From positions 868,001 through 932,000 of the forward strand of contig NZ_CP027859.1 in the NCBI RefSeq assembly GCF_005519465.1: a stretch of DNA of 64,000 bases, read 5' to 3'. Numbering within the stretch: the stretch's first letter is position 1; the number at the start of each line of letters is the position of its first letter. Under the pieces are notes generated by a model. The model did no database searches, was not told the DNA's origin, and was given only the letters and a program-made list of their open reading frames with translations. The stretch comes from Streptomyces clavuligerus (GTDB lineage Bacteria > Actinomycetota > Actinomycetes > Streptomycetales > Streptomycetaceae). Below are positions 50,954-59,911 of this stretch, piece by piece. The translations under genes and the position numbers were made by a program.

Positions 50954-52513
50954 TCACCGCACGGGGCAGGGCCCGTCGGCCGGTACGGTGCTGTCCCGCG
51001 CGGGCAGGGTCCCGTTCACGAGGTAGTCGTCGGTGATCCGGTGCGCGCAGGGGCTGTGCGGGGAGAGGTAGACCCCGTGCGTACGGACCGGGACGGTGAC
51101 CAGCCGGGAGCCCTTCATCGCCCGGTGCATGCCGAGCCCGCCCGCGTAGGTCGTCCGGGTGTCGCCGGTGGCCTGGATCTGGAGAGCGGGCACACTGTTG
51201 TCGATCCGCGTCAGCTTCTCCAGCGGCTTCTTCTCCCAGAACGCGCAGGGCACGGGGGCGTTGAGCACCGGGCCGAACACCGGCTGCGCGGGCCGGGCGC
51301 GCTCGATGGCGTCCCGGTACCAGTCGGCGGAACGCGGCATGCTCACATCGGCGCACAGGATCGCGAGCGTGGCCGACAGATCGACTTCGGCGCCGCTCCC
51401 CTGCGGCCGGTACATCATGTTCAGCAGCCAGCGCAGAATCTCGTTCGCCTCGACGGGTTTGCCGTCCGCCGCGTCCAGGATCTGCCGCAACGAGCCCGCG
51501 AACTCCGCGTTGTTCTCCTCGTCCAGTCCATACACATACGGAAGGAACGGCACCATGCGGCCGTCGAGCCGCACGCCCCCGATCGGGATCGGATTCTCGT
51601 CCGCGCGCCGGATCAGCTCCTCGAACGTGGCACGGACGGCGGCGGGCGTCGTGCCCAGACCGTAGGCGGCGTGCCGGGGCGCGGCCCAGGCGGCGAAGTC
51701 GTCGAGGGCCCGCTCGTTCGCCGGGCCCATCGCCTGGAACATCCTGATCCCGTACTCGGCGGGGTCGGGCGCGCTGTCCAGGACCAGCCGGTCGACACGC
51801 TCCGGGAACATCTGCGCGTATGTGGCGCCGAGGACGGTCCCGTACGAGGTGCCGTACCACGAGGTCTTGCGCTCGCCGAGCGCGCTGCGGACGAGATCGA
51901 CGTCGCGGGCGATGTTGCGGGTGGAGAAGTGCGGCAGGGTGTCGGGGTACTTCTTCCAGCAGGCGTCCGCGTCCTGTTTCGCCAGCCGCCACGCCTCGTC
52001 GAACGCGGCCGGTCCCGGCCCCGCCGCCCGCATCCAGCTCATCCGGGTGAGCCCGCAGTCGAGAGCGCCGCTCTCGCCGAGCCCCCGGGTGTCCATCCCG
52101 ATGATGTCGTACCGGGCCGCCGCCTCCGCCGACATGAACGCCCGCAGATCGGCGGGCGTCCCGAGCCCGCGCCCGCCGGGCCCGCCGGGGTTGGTCTGGA
52201 GTATCCCGCGCCGCTTCGCCGGGTCGGTGGCCCTGATCCGCGATATCGCGATATCGAGCGTGCGCCCCCCGGGCTCGCGGTAGTCGAGCGGAACGGTGAC
52301 CTTCGCGCACTCGACACCGCGCTCCGTGAGCTGCTTGTCCTTGCACTCCGCCCAGGCGACCCGCTGCTGACGGAAGCGGTCGAGCCGGTCGGTCTTCTCA
52401 GCGAAGGGGAACGGGGAGGTCTTCGTGGTGGCCGCCCCCGGGGCGAAACCGGTCAGGGCGGTGACGGACGTGAGGGAGAGCGCGGCGGCGGCGAGCACGG
52501 TGATCCGTTTCAT
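50954..52513 (-). CDS. Secreted alpha/beta hydrolase, S33 tripeptidyl aminopeptidase type
   Basis: 519 residues with a signal peptide (ITVLAAAALSLTSVTALTG). The nucleophile elbow is WYGTSYGTVLG, the acid is in QATGDTRTTY and the His in PVRTHGVY, and NPGGPGGRG forms the oxyanion region. This is the pattern of Streptomyces SlpD/SlpE and Tap tripeptidyl aminopeptidases, which remove tripeptides from extracellular proteins. ATG 52513 has no ribosome-binding site, but TAGCGT lies about seven bases upstream, so the mRNA is probably leaderless. Confidence 0.88.
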   Translation of the reverse strand: MKRITVLAAAALSLTSVTALTGFAPGAATTKTSPFPFAEKTDRLDRFRQQRVAWAECKDKQLTERGVECAKVTVPLDYREPGGRTLDIAISRIRATDPAKRRGILQTNPGGPGGRGLGTPADLRAFMSAEAAARYDIIGMDTRGLGESGALDCGLTRMSWMRAAGPGPAAFDEAWRLAKQDADACWKKYPDTLPHFSTRNIARDVDLVRSALGERKTSWYGTSYGTVLGATYAQMFPERVDRLVLDSAPDPAEYGIRMFQAMGPANERALDDFAAWAAPRHAAYGLGTTPAAVRATFEELIRRADENPIPIGGVRLDGRMVPFLPYVYGLDEENNAEFAGSLRQILDAADGKPVEANEILRWLLNMMYRPQGSGAEVDLSATLAILCADVSMPRSADWYRDAIERARPAQPVFGPVLNAPVPCAFWEKKPLEKLTRIDNSVPALQIQATGDTRTTYAGGLGMHRAMKGSRLVTVPVRTHGVYLSPHSPCAHRITDDYLVNGTLPARDSTVPADGPCPVR

Positions 52514-52634
52514 GGCGCACACGCTAGGAGTGCCGTGATCTCCCTCCCAGGGAGCGGACTCCCGGACCTGGCTTCGGGGCGGCCCCAGGCGGATGGTGGG
52601 GGTACCCCCACCCGTCTGTGAAGCGCGTAGTGAC

Positions 52635-52670
52635 GTACGTCGTGAAGTACACCGTGAAGTACGTCGTGAA
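52635..52670 (+). repeat. Three 12-bp tandem repeats
   Basis: gtacgtcgtgaa, gtacaccgtgaa and gtacgtcgtgaa lie head to tail in the gap upstream of the S33 peptidase. No gene lies there. Confidence 0.9.
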
Positions 52671-52702
52671 CTTGTGCCGGGACACCCCACGGCCCCACGG
52701 CC

Positions 52703-52737
52703 CCACGGCGGCCCTGCTCTCCGCAGGGCCGCCGTGG
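52703..52737 (-). terminator. Terminator of the glycine-rich protein gene
   Basis: A 15-bp perfect stem (52703-52717 with 52723-52737) around TCTCC begins 26 bp after the minus-strand stop. Confidence 0.8.
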
Positions 52738-52762
52738 CTCAAAGCACCGCTCACAGCTCAGC

Positions 52763-53548
52763 TCAGCTCACGGTCATGATGACGCAGCCGTCGCCGCCCA
52801 CACCACCGCTGCGCCCGCCGCCCGTCGACGTGCCGCCCCCACCGCCATGACCACCGTTTCCGGCACCCTGGCACCTGCCGTCCGAGGTCGGGGCACTCGG
52901 TCCGGAGGTGTTGGAGATACCGGAGTTGCCGCCGCGCGCTCCGCCGGAGCCATTGCTTCCGTTACCGCTGCACCTCCCGGTGCCACCGGCGCTGCCGTCC
53001 GGCGTCGCCCCGCGCGCCGCGCGCGCACGCACGTCGATGCTGCCGCCGTGTCCACCGCTTCCGCCCTGGCCGACCTGAGCCCCGCCGCCGCCTCCGGCTC
53101 CCTGGGCGACCACCTCGCTGCCGCTGAGACGGAACGCGGTCCTGCCCCCGTCGAAGCCGCCCGCGCCGTTCTTGCTGACCTCGCCGCCCCGGCCGCCCGC
53201 ACCGCCTCCGCCGACGGCAATGCTCACCGACTCACCGGGGCTGACGTCGTACTCGCAAAGGCTGATGGAGGCACCGGCACCCCCGCTCCCCCCTGCGGCC
53301 CCATCGACCGGCCCGTAGGTGCCGCCCGCTCCACCGCCACCGCCGCCACCGGCCCCGATGAGCTTCATCGTGACCAGGTGGGCCCCTGCGGGTACAGAGC
53401 ACTGGACCTGAGTGGCCGTCCTGTACACCGTGGTCCCGGTGGGACAGGCCGCCGATGGCTGTGCGACGGCCTGCCCCGCCATCACATGCCCCAGCCCCAG
53501 TACGAGTACGGAGCCACCGATCATGGCGGCCCTGCGCATCATGGTCAT
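52763..53548 (-). CDS. Secreted glycine-rich protein
   Basis: 261 residues from ATG 53548. A signal peptide (MIGGSVLVLGLGHVMAGQAV) is followed by TVYRTATQVQCSVPAGAHLVTMKLIGAG and then glycine-rich repeats with GGGGAGG and GGSGGHGG blocks, ending CVIMTVS. The opening VPAGxxxVTMKLIGAGGGG matches the glycine-rich domain of phage-tail-like and adhesive proteins. Six cysteines occur. It is a paralogue in design of the gene at 59912. Likely role: extracellular matrix or surface adhesion; this is inference. Confidence 0.75.
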   Translation of the reverse strand: MTMMRRAAMIGGSVLVLGLGHVMAGQAVAQPSAACPTGTTVYRTATQVQCSVPAGAHLVTMKLIGAGGGGGGGAGGTYGPVDGAAGGSGGAGASISLCEYDVSPGESVSIAVGGGGAGGRGGEVSKNGAGGFDGGRTAFRLSGSEVVAQGAGGGGGAQVGQGGSGGHGGSIDVRARAARGATPDGSAGGTGRCSGNGSNGSGGARGGNSGISNTSGPSAPTSDGRCQGAGNGGHGGGGGTSTGGGRSGGVGGDGCVIMTVS

Positions 53549-53743
53549 GTAGTTGTGTCCCCTGTTCCCGGGGCCAGCACCCCGGCTTGACGCAAGCCCA
53601 CGGACGGCTCGTTCTCCGCACATCCGCCGCCGTCGGACCTTCCGCCCCCAGGCTGGCCGTCCGACTCCCGCGCAGGAACGCCGCGTTGATACCCGTACCG
53701 GCGGGGAGACGCTGCCGCCCGGCACCTGGGCGAAGGGCGGGAC

Positions 53744-54865
53744 CTAGCGACGGGACATATAGAGGTCCAGGGCCTTGTGCAGGACCTTGTTGAGCGGGTA
53801 GTCCCACTCACCGAGGTACTCGATCGCCTCGCCTCCGCTGCCCACCTTGAAGCGGAGCAGTCCCAGCAGATGGTTGCTCTCGTCCAGGGTGTCCGTGATG
53901 CCCCGGAAGTCATAGACGGCGGCGCCGAGTTCATGGGCGTCGCACATCATCTGCCACTGGATGGCGTTGTTCGGCTGGACCTCGCGTTTCCGGCTGGTGG
54001 AAGCGCCGTAGGAGTACCAGACATGCCCGCCGACGGTGATCATCGTGGCGGCCGCGAGCACCTCGCCCTCGTGGGAGGCGAGGTAGAGGCGCATACGGTC
54101 GGGGTGCTCGGCCCTCAACGCGTTCCACATCCGCTGGAAGTAGCCCAGCGGCCGGGGGATGAACCGGTCCCGCTCGGCGGTCTCGGTGTAGATGGTATGA
54201 AAGGCGGCCAGATCCTCATATCCACCCTGGACCACCTTGACGCCGGCCTTCTCCGCCTTCTTGATGTTGCGGCGCCACTGCTGGTTGAGCCCCTGCCTGA
54301 TCTCCTCCAAGGAGTGGCCCGCGAAGGGAACCTGGAACACATACCGTGGCTGACCGGCGGCGAAGCCGTCCTCCCCGCCGGGCTCCGCCTGCTGCCACCC
54401 CATACGCCGCAACCGGTCGGCGAGGTCGAAGGCGCGCGGCTCGTGGGCGGTGGCCTCCGCGTCCCGCAGCCGCCGCGCCTGCGGGTCCGCGATCGCGGCC
54501 TTGACCGCGTCGGCACTCCACCGGCGGGCGACGACGGGCGGCCCCATCTTCACCGAGAAGGCGCCCTGCTCCTTCAAGTGGGCGAGCATCGGCCGCAGCC
54601 ACTGCTCGATGTCGGGCGCGGCCCAGTCGATCACCGGTCCCTCGGGCAGATAGGCGAGGTACCGCTTGATCTTGGGCAACGGCCGCAGCAGCACCAGCCC
54701 GGCGCCCACGAGACGGCCCTCCTCATCGAACCACCCCAGGCTCCGGGCCCGCCAGTCCGGCTTCACCTCGCCCCAGGAGGGCACCTGCGTATGGCTCATC
54801 GAGGGCTGAGCCATGACAAAGGCCAGATGTTCTTCCCGGGTGATCACCTTCAGGTGATAGGTCAT
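53744..54865 (-). CDS. FemX-like peptidoglycan interpeptide-bridge aminoacyltransferase
   Basis: 373 residues from ATG 54865 with AAGGAG upstream. YLPEGPVIDW, SVKMGPPV, WRRNIKKAEKAGVKV, FRGITDTLDESNHLLGLLRFKVG and LGEWDYPLN are the FemABX landmarks. In Streptomyces FemX adds the first glycine, from Gly-tRNA, to the peptide stem of lipid II. It is soluble or membrane-associated. Chromosomes usually carry one femX for the bridge plus further paralogues such as VanK-type genes tied to glycopeptide resistance; which of these this is cannot be decided here. Confidence 0.88.
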   Translation of the reverse strand: MTYHLKVITREEHLAFVMAQPSMSHTQVPSWGEVKPDWRARSLGWFDEEGRLVGAGLVLLRPLPKIKRYLAYLPEGPVIDWAAPDIEQWLRPMLAHLKEQGAFSVKMGPPVVARRWSADAVKAAIADPQARRLRDAEATAHEPRAFDLADRLRRMGWQQAEPGGEDGFAAGQPRYVFQVPFAGHSLEEIRQGLNQQWRRNIKKAEKAGVKVVQGGYEDLAAFHTIYTETAERDRFIPRPLGYFQRMWNALRAEHPDRMRLYLASHEGEVLAAATMITVGGHVWYSYGASTSRKREVQPNNAIQWQMMCDAHELGAAVYDFRGITDTLDESNHLLGLLRFKVGSGGEAIEYLGEWDYPLNKVLHKALDLYMSRR

Positions 54866-54948
54866 GTCGCCACGCTCCTTTGTTCGGCGGGCAAGTCTAG
54901 GGAGCGGACAACGGTGGAACGAACCACCGGGCGGACGGGCCGGAGGCT

Positions 54949-55590
54949 CTACGCCTCGCCGGTGAGCGGGATACCGAGCAGGGCTTCCACATCGGCGATC
55001 GTCCGCGCCGGTTCGCTCGCCAGCACGGTGGCGAGCCCGAGATCGCGGGCCGGGGGCAGATTGCGTGCGGTGTCGTCGACGAACACGCACCTCTCCCCCG
55101 GCATCCCCATCCGCTCCAGCATCACCCCGTACAGCTCCGGATCGGGCTTGCGCATCCCGTACTCCCCGGACAGCAGGACGACGTCGAAGCGCTCCGGGAG
55201 GTCGTATCCGGCGTAGACGTCGAACGGGTCGTACGGCCCGCCCAGGCTGTTCGAGAAGACACCCACGCGCACCCCGGCGGCCCGGGCCCGTTCGACGGCG
55301 GCGATCACCGACGGCTCGGGCCGCAACCCCTCCAGGACCCGCCCCAACAGCCCTGTCCCGTCCATGCCGAGCAGCGCGCCGGTACGGACGTTCCAGTCCG
55401 ACTGGCTGATCGCCCCGCGTTCCAGCTCGGCGAACAGACCCGATCCGACCGGATCTTCACTGATCGTGGCCAGAAAGGTCCCGTCCGGCAGCCCGGCCCG
55501 CCGGTCGAAGTCCGCCGCGCACTCCGCGACACCGGAGGTCAGTACGCCCCCGAAGCCCAGGATCAGCCCCGTCCAGCCGCCGCCACTCAT
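54949..55590 (-). CDS. HAD-superfamily protein lacking the catalytic nucleophile
   Basis: 213 residues. Motif II (VGVFSNSLGG), motif III (GMRKPDPELY) and motif IV (CVFVDDTARN) are standard for subfamily I HAD hydrolases. Motif I reads GLILGFGGVLT: the Asp nucleophile that normally precedes FGGVLT is Gly12 (codon GGC). Either it is not a phosphatase or it has lost activity. It lies 83 bp downstream-facing of femX on the same strand, and was perhaps part of one transcript. Confidence 0.82.
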   Translation of the reverse strand: MSGGGWTGLILGFGGVLTSGVAECAADFDRRAGLPDGTFLATISEDPVGSGLFAELERGAISQSDWNVRTGALLGMDGTGLLGRVLEGLRPEPSVIAAVERARAAGVRVGVFSNSLGGPYDPFDVYAGYDLPERFDVVLLSGEYGMRKPDPELYGVMLERMGMPGERCVFVDDTARNLPPARDLGLATVLASEPARTIADVEALLGIPLTGEA

Positions 55591-55748
55591 GCGGCACCGC
55601 CCGTCAGGTACCGGGCCCGGGCGGGCGGGCCGATGAGTGAGCCAAACACGAAGATTCGTCGTCGCACGATCTCAGAGCATTGCGCACGATGCGCCACTGA
55701 GTGCGCCAAAAAGGCCAGATGTCATCCGTATCGCGCAGCGACGAAACC

Positions 55749-55958
55749 TTACATCCCGGCAGAACGTGACCGAACCAGCTCCACGAGCCCGGCGAACGCC
55801 TGCGGAGCCAGAAGGAGAACGGGGCCGTCGGGGCGCTTGCTGTCGCGTACGGGGACGAGGCCGTGGGCCGCCAGGTGGGCCGGGGCCCACTCGACGCACT
55901 CACCGCCGTTGTTGCCGCTGTAGCTGGACCTGATCCACCCGCTGGACACGTCGGTCAT
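55749..55958 (-). CDS. DUF397 protein (orphan copy)
   Basis: 69 residues. WIRSSYSGNNGGECVEWAP and VPVRDSKRPDGPVLLLAPQAF are the DUF397 signature. ATG 55958 follows GAGGTGA. DUF397 genes usually follow an Scr1-type HTH gene, but none lies upstream here; instead a divergent HTH-less TPR gene does. It is about 75% identical by eye to the copy at 57383, so the two arose by duplication. Confidence 0.88.
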   Translation of the reverse strand: MTDVSSGWIRSSYSGNNGGECVEWAPAHLAAHGLVPVRDSKRPDGPVLLLAPQAFAGLVELVRSRSAGM

Positions 55959-56182
55959 CGACGTCACCTCACTGCTCGGACCGGCAGGAACCGTACGCGT
56001 TCCAGGTGAGCACACCGCGCTGCCGCTGACCACAGGACGAACGGTCCTACCCTGAGGATTTCACCGGCGCCCGAGCGTCTGGAACGTCCAGCCAGCCGAC
56101 GGACATCCGGCCGGGAATGTGCACTGGCCAGGCCCGTACGAGCAGTCACCGACCGGCCTTGGTGGAGAGAGGGAAGATCCCG

Positions 56183-57328
56183 ATGACGTCAACCGGCCGT
56201 CAAAAGCGTCCACCCACCGCAGACGTGGGGCTGGACTTCCCCCGCGACCGTGCCGACGCGGTCACCGCGGCCACCTCCTTCTGGACCTCCGTGAACCGCC
56301 GCGACTTCCTGACCGGCTCCGGTTTCGCCGCCTCCGCGTTCACCACCCCCGTGACCCGCTGGCTCGTCACCCCGGCCGACGAACCCGCCGACATGGCCGG
56401 TGGCCGCCGCGTCGGCCGGGCCGATCTGGAGGAGCTGCGTCACGCGGCCGACGACGCCCGTCGCTGGGACTCCAAGTACGGCGGCGGCAACTGGAAGGCA
56501 AACTCCGTCACCCTCTGCCTCCAGACACGAGCCGCCCCGCTGCTGGGGGGCTCCTTCAGCGACACCGTCGGCAGAGACCTGTTCTCCGTCACCAGCGAAC
56601 TGTCCCGCCTCGCCGGATGGACCGCGTTCGACACCGGACAGCACGACGTCGCCCAACGCCACTTCATCCAGGCCCTCCGCCTCGCCCGCGCGGGCGGCGA
56701 TGTCCAACTCGGCTGCTACGTGCTGACCACGATGGCGATGCAGGCGATGCTGCGCGGCTTCGCCTCCGAGGCCGTGGACATGGCCCAAGGCGCGTACGAA
56801 CGGGCCAAGGGCCGGGCCGCCCCGCGCGTACTGGCCTTCACCAAGCTGATCGAGGCCCGCGCCCACGCCCACGAACACAACGCCCGCGCCGCCTCACGCG
56901 CGCTCGCCGCCTCCGAAGACCTGCTCAGCAGCGCCGAAGCCCACACCGGTGCGGAGCCCGCCTGGATCGACTTCTACGGCCACGCGCGCCTCTCCGCCGA
57001 CGCCGCCGAGATCTTCCGCGACCTCAAGAACCCGAAAGCCGCCCTGGCCTGGAACCAGCGCGCCGCCGCCATGCCCCCGGGCGTCTTCACCCGCTCGGTC
57101 GGCATGCGCCTCGCCATCGTCGCCACCGCCCACCTCCAGGCCCGCGACCTCGACCAGGGCCTTGACCTCGGCCACCGCTCCGTGGACATCCTCGCCCGCG
57201 TCCAGTCCTCCCGGGCGAGGGACTACGTCCGCGAATTCATCACGGCGCTGGGCCCCTGGCGACGGGAGCCGACCGTCCGCGACTTCCTCCACCGGACGCG
57301 GAACGAGCTGAACGTGGCAGTCGCCTGA
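56183..57328 (+). CDS. TPR-type regulator homologue without its N-terminal HTH
   Basis: 381 residues from ATG 56183 with GGGAAG upstream. It begins where related Streptomyces XRE-TPR regulators have their linker (DVGLDFPRDRADAVTAATSFW, NRRDFLTGSGF), then helical repeats (GWTAFDTGQHDVAQRHFIQALRLARAGGD). The DNA-binding domain usually found before this point is missing, and the upstream bases show no decayed copy of it. NRRDFLTGSGFAAS resembles a Tat motif but is internal in the family. It may titrate a partner regulator. Confidence 0.75.
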   Translation: MTSTGRQKRPPTADVGLDFPRDRADAVTAATSFWTSVNRRDFLTGSGFAASAFTTPVTRWLVTPADEPADMAGGRRVGRADLEELRHAADDARRWDSKYGGGNWKANSVTLCLQTRAAPLLGGSFSDTVGRDLFSVTSELSRLAGWTAFDTGQHDVAQRHFIQALRLARAGGDVQLGCYVLTTMAMQAMLRGFASEAVDMAQGAYERAKGRAAPRVLAFTKLIEARAHAHEHNARAASRALAASEDLLSSAEAHTGAEPAWIDFYGHARLSADAAEIFRDLKNPKAALAWNQRAAAMPPGVFTRSVGMRLAIVATAHLQARDLDQGLDLGHRSVDILARVQSSRARDYVREFITALGPWRREPTVRDFLHRTRNELNVAVA

Positions 57329-57339
57329 GACGGGCAGCA

Positions 57340-57374
57340 GAACAGCCCCTGCCCTCCTGCGGCAGGGGCTGTTC
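57340..57374. terminator. Bidirectional hairpin between TPR and DUF397 genes
   Basis: A 14-bp perfect stem (57340-57353 with 57361-57374) with a 7-nt loop, 12 bp after one stop and 9 bp before the other. Confidence 0.85.
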
Positions 57375-57382
57375 CTGGACGA

Positions 57383-57592
57383 CTACAGCTCGACGGTATG
57401 GGCCATCTTCACAAGGCCCGCGAACGCCTGCGGAGTCATCATCAGAACGGGGCCGTCGGCCCGCTTGCTGTCCCGTACGGGGACGACGCCATGTGCTGCC
57501 GCGTGAGCCGGGGCCCACTCGACACACTCACCACCGTTGCCCATGCTGTAGCTGGATTTGATCCAGCGGTCCGGAGTAGGCGAGTCGTTCAT
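57383..57592 (-). CDS. DUF397 protein paired with the Scr1-type regulator
   Basis: 69 residues (WIKSSYSMGNGGECVEWAP, VPVRDSKRADGPVLMM). Its ATG overlaps the stop of the upstream HTH gene (ATGA), and AAGGAATGG precedes it. In such pairs the small protein binds the HTH protein and blocks or modulates it, as an antitoxin-like or developmental switch (WhiJ/Scr1-type). Confidence 0.9.
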   Translation of the reverse strand: MNDSPTPDRWIKSSYSMGNGGECVEWAPAHAAAHGVVPVRDSKRADGPVLMMTPQAFAGLVKMAHTVEL

Positions 57593-58416
57593 GAGTACCA
57601 TTCCTTTGAAACGGAATCGAGCATTTCTGCCGATTCGTCCGGAGGGCAAGCCATGGACTTAAGGAGATCATAGCCATCCCGAGCCATCTCCACATCTGCC
57701 GGATCTGCCAGCAAGTACCCCTTGGGGAAGCCTTCCACATGGACCACGTCCGCTCCTTCCTTGAAGGACAGCAGCCCAAACGGACTTCCAACGAGACCGT
57801 TGAACTTCGCTGACGGAATGATCTGAACCCGATGGTGGGGCGTCTCGGCGAGGTCTCGCAAGCGAGTGAGCTGAGCGCGCATCAAGGTGGAGCTACCGAC
57901 GCAATTCTTCAGTACCGACTCGTTCAGGATCACCCACAAACGTGCGGGATCTTCACGTGTCAGGATGCGCTGACGCTCTATGCGCGCAGTCACCAGGTCG
58001 TCGAGCTTGTTCGGGCGGCCAGCTCGCAACATCTCCCGGGCGTACTCTGGAGTCTGGACGAGCCCCGGGAAGAACTGCGGGTGGAACATGGCCACCACTG
58101 TCGCTTTCCACTCCAGCTCGACGTATGGCCGAAACCACGGCGGAAACGCGTACCGCATCGCCAGCGGCCAGAGCCGGGCGAAGCGCCCCTGGCTGTGCGG
58201 GAAGATCTCGTCGCACACCTCGGCGAACGAGAGCTGGGGTACCCGGCTGCCGGTTTCGATCTTGGCCACGAGTGACGCACTGCATGCCGCTTTTTGACCG
58301 AGTTCGATGCGAGACATATGCAGTCGCTCGCGCTCGATTTTCACTTCGTTACCGAAGTAGGCAAGCGGAGACGCATTCGGATCGGCCTGGTCCTCGTTCT
58401 GGCTTTCGACACTCAC
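57589..58416 (-). CDS. Scr1-type helix-turn-helix regulator with DUF5753 domain
   Basis: 275 residues from GTG 58416 with GGGAGG upstream. The HTH is MSRIELGQKAACSASLVAKIETG; the C-terminal DUF5753 domain includes FFPGLVQTPEYAREML, ARIERQRILTREDPARLWVILNE and VQIIPSAKFNGL. G+C is visibly lower than around (34 of 60 at 58321-58380), a hint of separate origin. It forms an overlapping pair with the DUF397 gene. Confidence 0.9.
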   Translation of the reverse strand: MSVESQNEDQADPNASPLAYFGNEVKIERERLHMSRIELGQKAACSASLVAKIETGSRVPQLSFAEVCDEIFPHSQGRFARLWPLAMRYAFPPWFRPYVELEWKATVVAMFHPQFFPGLVQTPEYAREMLRAGRPNKLDDLVTARIERQRILTREDPARLWVILNESVLKNCVGSSTLMRAQLTRLRDLAETPHHRVQIIPSAKFNGLVGSPFGLLSFKEGADVVHVEGFPKGYLLADPADVEMARDGYDLLKSMACPPDESAEMLDSVSKEWYS

Positions 58417-58595
58417 ACTGCCTCCCGTTGGGGAATGGGACAAGGGCAACTGTCCACCGGAATCACTTGGCGTGAGCCCTTGGCGAGCGCCAACCTTAAG
58501 CCCAAGAGAGAAAGATGGCCCCGGCCAGAAAATCGGATCTGGCCACCGGCGCACCGCACTCTCCGACGTCCCCCCACCCACCACGGAGATGGACC

Positions 58596-58802
58596 GTGAA
58601 CGAGCCCCCTCCCAACCCCAGACACTTCGGCTACCTGGCACGGAACCCGATCGGGTTCCCCCCGTGCCACTGCCCGGAGCCTCGCTGCACGCTCAAGAGA
58701 CCCCTGCCCGAGCCCACGGACTCCCCCGTCTTCGCCGACCTGCGGGGCCGGGTCCAGGAGGACATCGAACGACGCCACAGATTCGGGAACTTCGGCCGCT
58801 GA
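58596..58802 (+). CDS. Small hypothetical protein divergent from the Scr1-type gene
   Basis: 68 residues from GTG 58596, with ACGGAGATGG upstream. It contains a cysteine cluster (GFPPCHCPEPRCTLKRP) and ends in a charged helix (GRVQEDIERRHRFGNFGR). I do not recognise the family; the three cysteines could bind a metal. The divergent regulator may control it. Confidence 0.5.
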   Translation: MNEPPPNPRHFGYLARNPIGFPPCHCPEPRCTLKRPLPEPTDSPVFADLRGRVQEDIERRHRFGNFGR

Positions 58803-58825
58803 AGCGCGTGAAAGGACCACTCGCC

Positions 58826-58936
58826 GTGAAAGGCCGCAGACGAATATTCGAATGCATCGCGGGATTGGTGGGCACGCTGACCGCGTGTTCTCTTTCCGTG
58901 AGATTCCTCGACTCGGGAATCGTCGAGACCATCTGA
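58826..58936 (+). CDS. Very small possible lipoprotein or leader peptide
   Basis: 36 residues from GTG 58826, with AAAGGA upstream and starting 24 bp after the previous stop. KGRRRIFECIAGLVGTLTAC has a basic start, a hydrophobic core and an L-T-A-C lipobox, so it could be a short lipoprotein. No homology is claimed. Confidence 0.35.
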   Translation: MKGRRRIFECIAGLVGTLTACSLSVRFLDSGIVETI

Positions 58937-59046
58937 ATTCCCGATTCCGTCGAGCACAGTTCCGGCACAGCTTCCGTGCCGCAGACGCCGTCCGCTGGAC
59001 GTGAGCCCGGGCAACTCCTGCACCCCCGGGCGATCCCAGGGACGGC

Positions 59047-59120
59047 CCTCGACCCCCGACTGCCCCGAGGGGTCGAGGACGGGCCCCGGCCGCACCCCCG
59101 CACCCGCGGCCGGGGCCCGT
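59047..59120 (+). terminator. Two tandem hairpins
   Basis: A 10-bp stem (59047-59056 with 59069-59078) is followed at once by a 15-bp stem (59079-59093 with 59106-59120); both loops are 12 nt. They lie between the small genes and the PLAT gene and could end transcription from upstream. Confidence 0.7.
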
Positions 59121-59226
59121 ATACCCGGGATGGCTCGTTCTGCCCTGGCACCGGAAATCGAACGTGACCTAGCGTTCCACCTCGTCACGGAAAGTATTCA
59201 TCAGTGCTGCCGGCCAAGGGAGTTCC

Positions 59227-59718
59227 ATGCCCGAGAAGATCAAGTACAGCCTCTTCATCGCCACCGCGAACATCCGGGACGCGGGCACCGACGCGACCGT
59301 GAAGGTCCAGCTCATCGGCGAGAAGGGCAAGAGCCCGGAGATCGAGCTGAACAAGCCGGGCAACGACTTCGAGCAGGGCGACAGCGACATCTATGACATC
59401 GAGATCGACGACATCGGCGATCTCCAGCAGGTCCGCTTCTTCCATGACAACGGCGGCGCGCAGCCCGGCTGGTGTCTGGGCCACCTCGCCATCCGCTGGA
59501 TGAAGGAGGAGGGTATGACGATCACCACCCAGTGGTGGTCGCCCGAACTGGGCAATGTGACAGGGACGGCCCTGTTGAAGGTGGACGGCAGCCTCTTCGG
59601 CCTCCCCCAGCAGATCACCGTCACCGGGGTGTGGCTGGCCAGGGACTCCGGCGGCATCGACAAGACCTTCCCTCTGCGTACCGACGGTCGCAAGGAGCAC
59701 ATCATCCCGCTGTTCTGA
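59227..59718 (+). CDS. PLAT/LH2-domain protein
   Basis: 163 residues. SLFIATANIRDAGTDATVKVQLIGEKGKS, then FEQGDSDIYDIEIDDIGDLQQVRFFHDNGG and PGWCLGHLAIRW, are the complete PLAT domain (first 95 residues), the beta-sandwich that binds membranes or lipids. The last 60 residues (TITTQWWSPELGNVTG) are an extra beta part. No signal peptide is visible. GGGAG precedes ATG 59227. Stand-alone bacterial PLAT proteins are uncommon. Confidence 0.82.
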   Translation: MPEKIKYSLFIATANIRDAGTDATVKVQLIGEKGKSPEIELNKPGNDFEQGDSDIYDIEIDDIGDLQQVRFFHDNGGAQPGWCLGHLAIRWMKEEGMTITTQWWSPELGNVTGTALLKVDGSLFGLPQQITVTGVWLARDSGGIDKTFPLRTDGRKEHIIPLF

Positions 59719-59911
59719 CCGAGGCTTCAGCGTGAAGCGCGAGGGAGGAGAGGCACAGCGCCGCTCCCCCTCGCGCTTCCGTGACCTCGGCGGCTCACGG
59801 AAGCGTTCGCGGGGCGCAAAGTGGTGCGCGGGCCTTAAGGCAGCCGCACACGAGCAACCTATGGGTGGGTCTCTACCTGTTCGTTCGGTATCTCCTCACC
59901 AGGAGGTTGTC

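Noticed and set aside
56230..56360. Tat signal in the TPR protein
   Set aside because: RRDFLTGSGF lies about 35 residues inside and is a conserved linker motif in cytoplasmic relatives.
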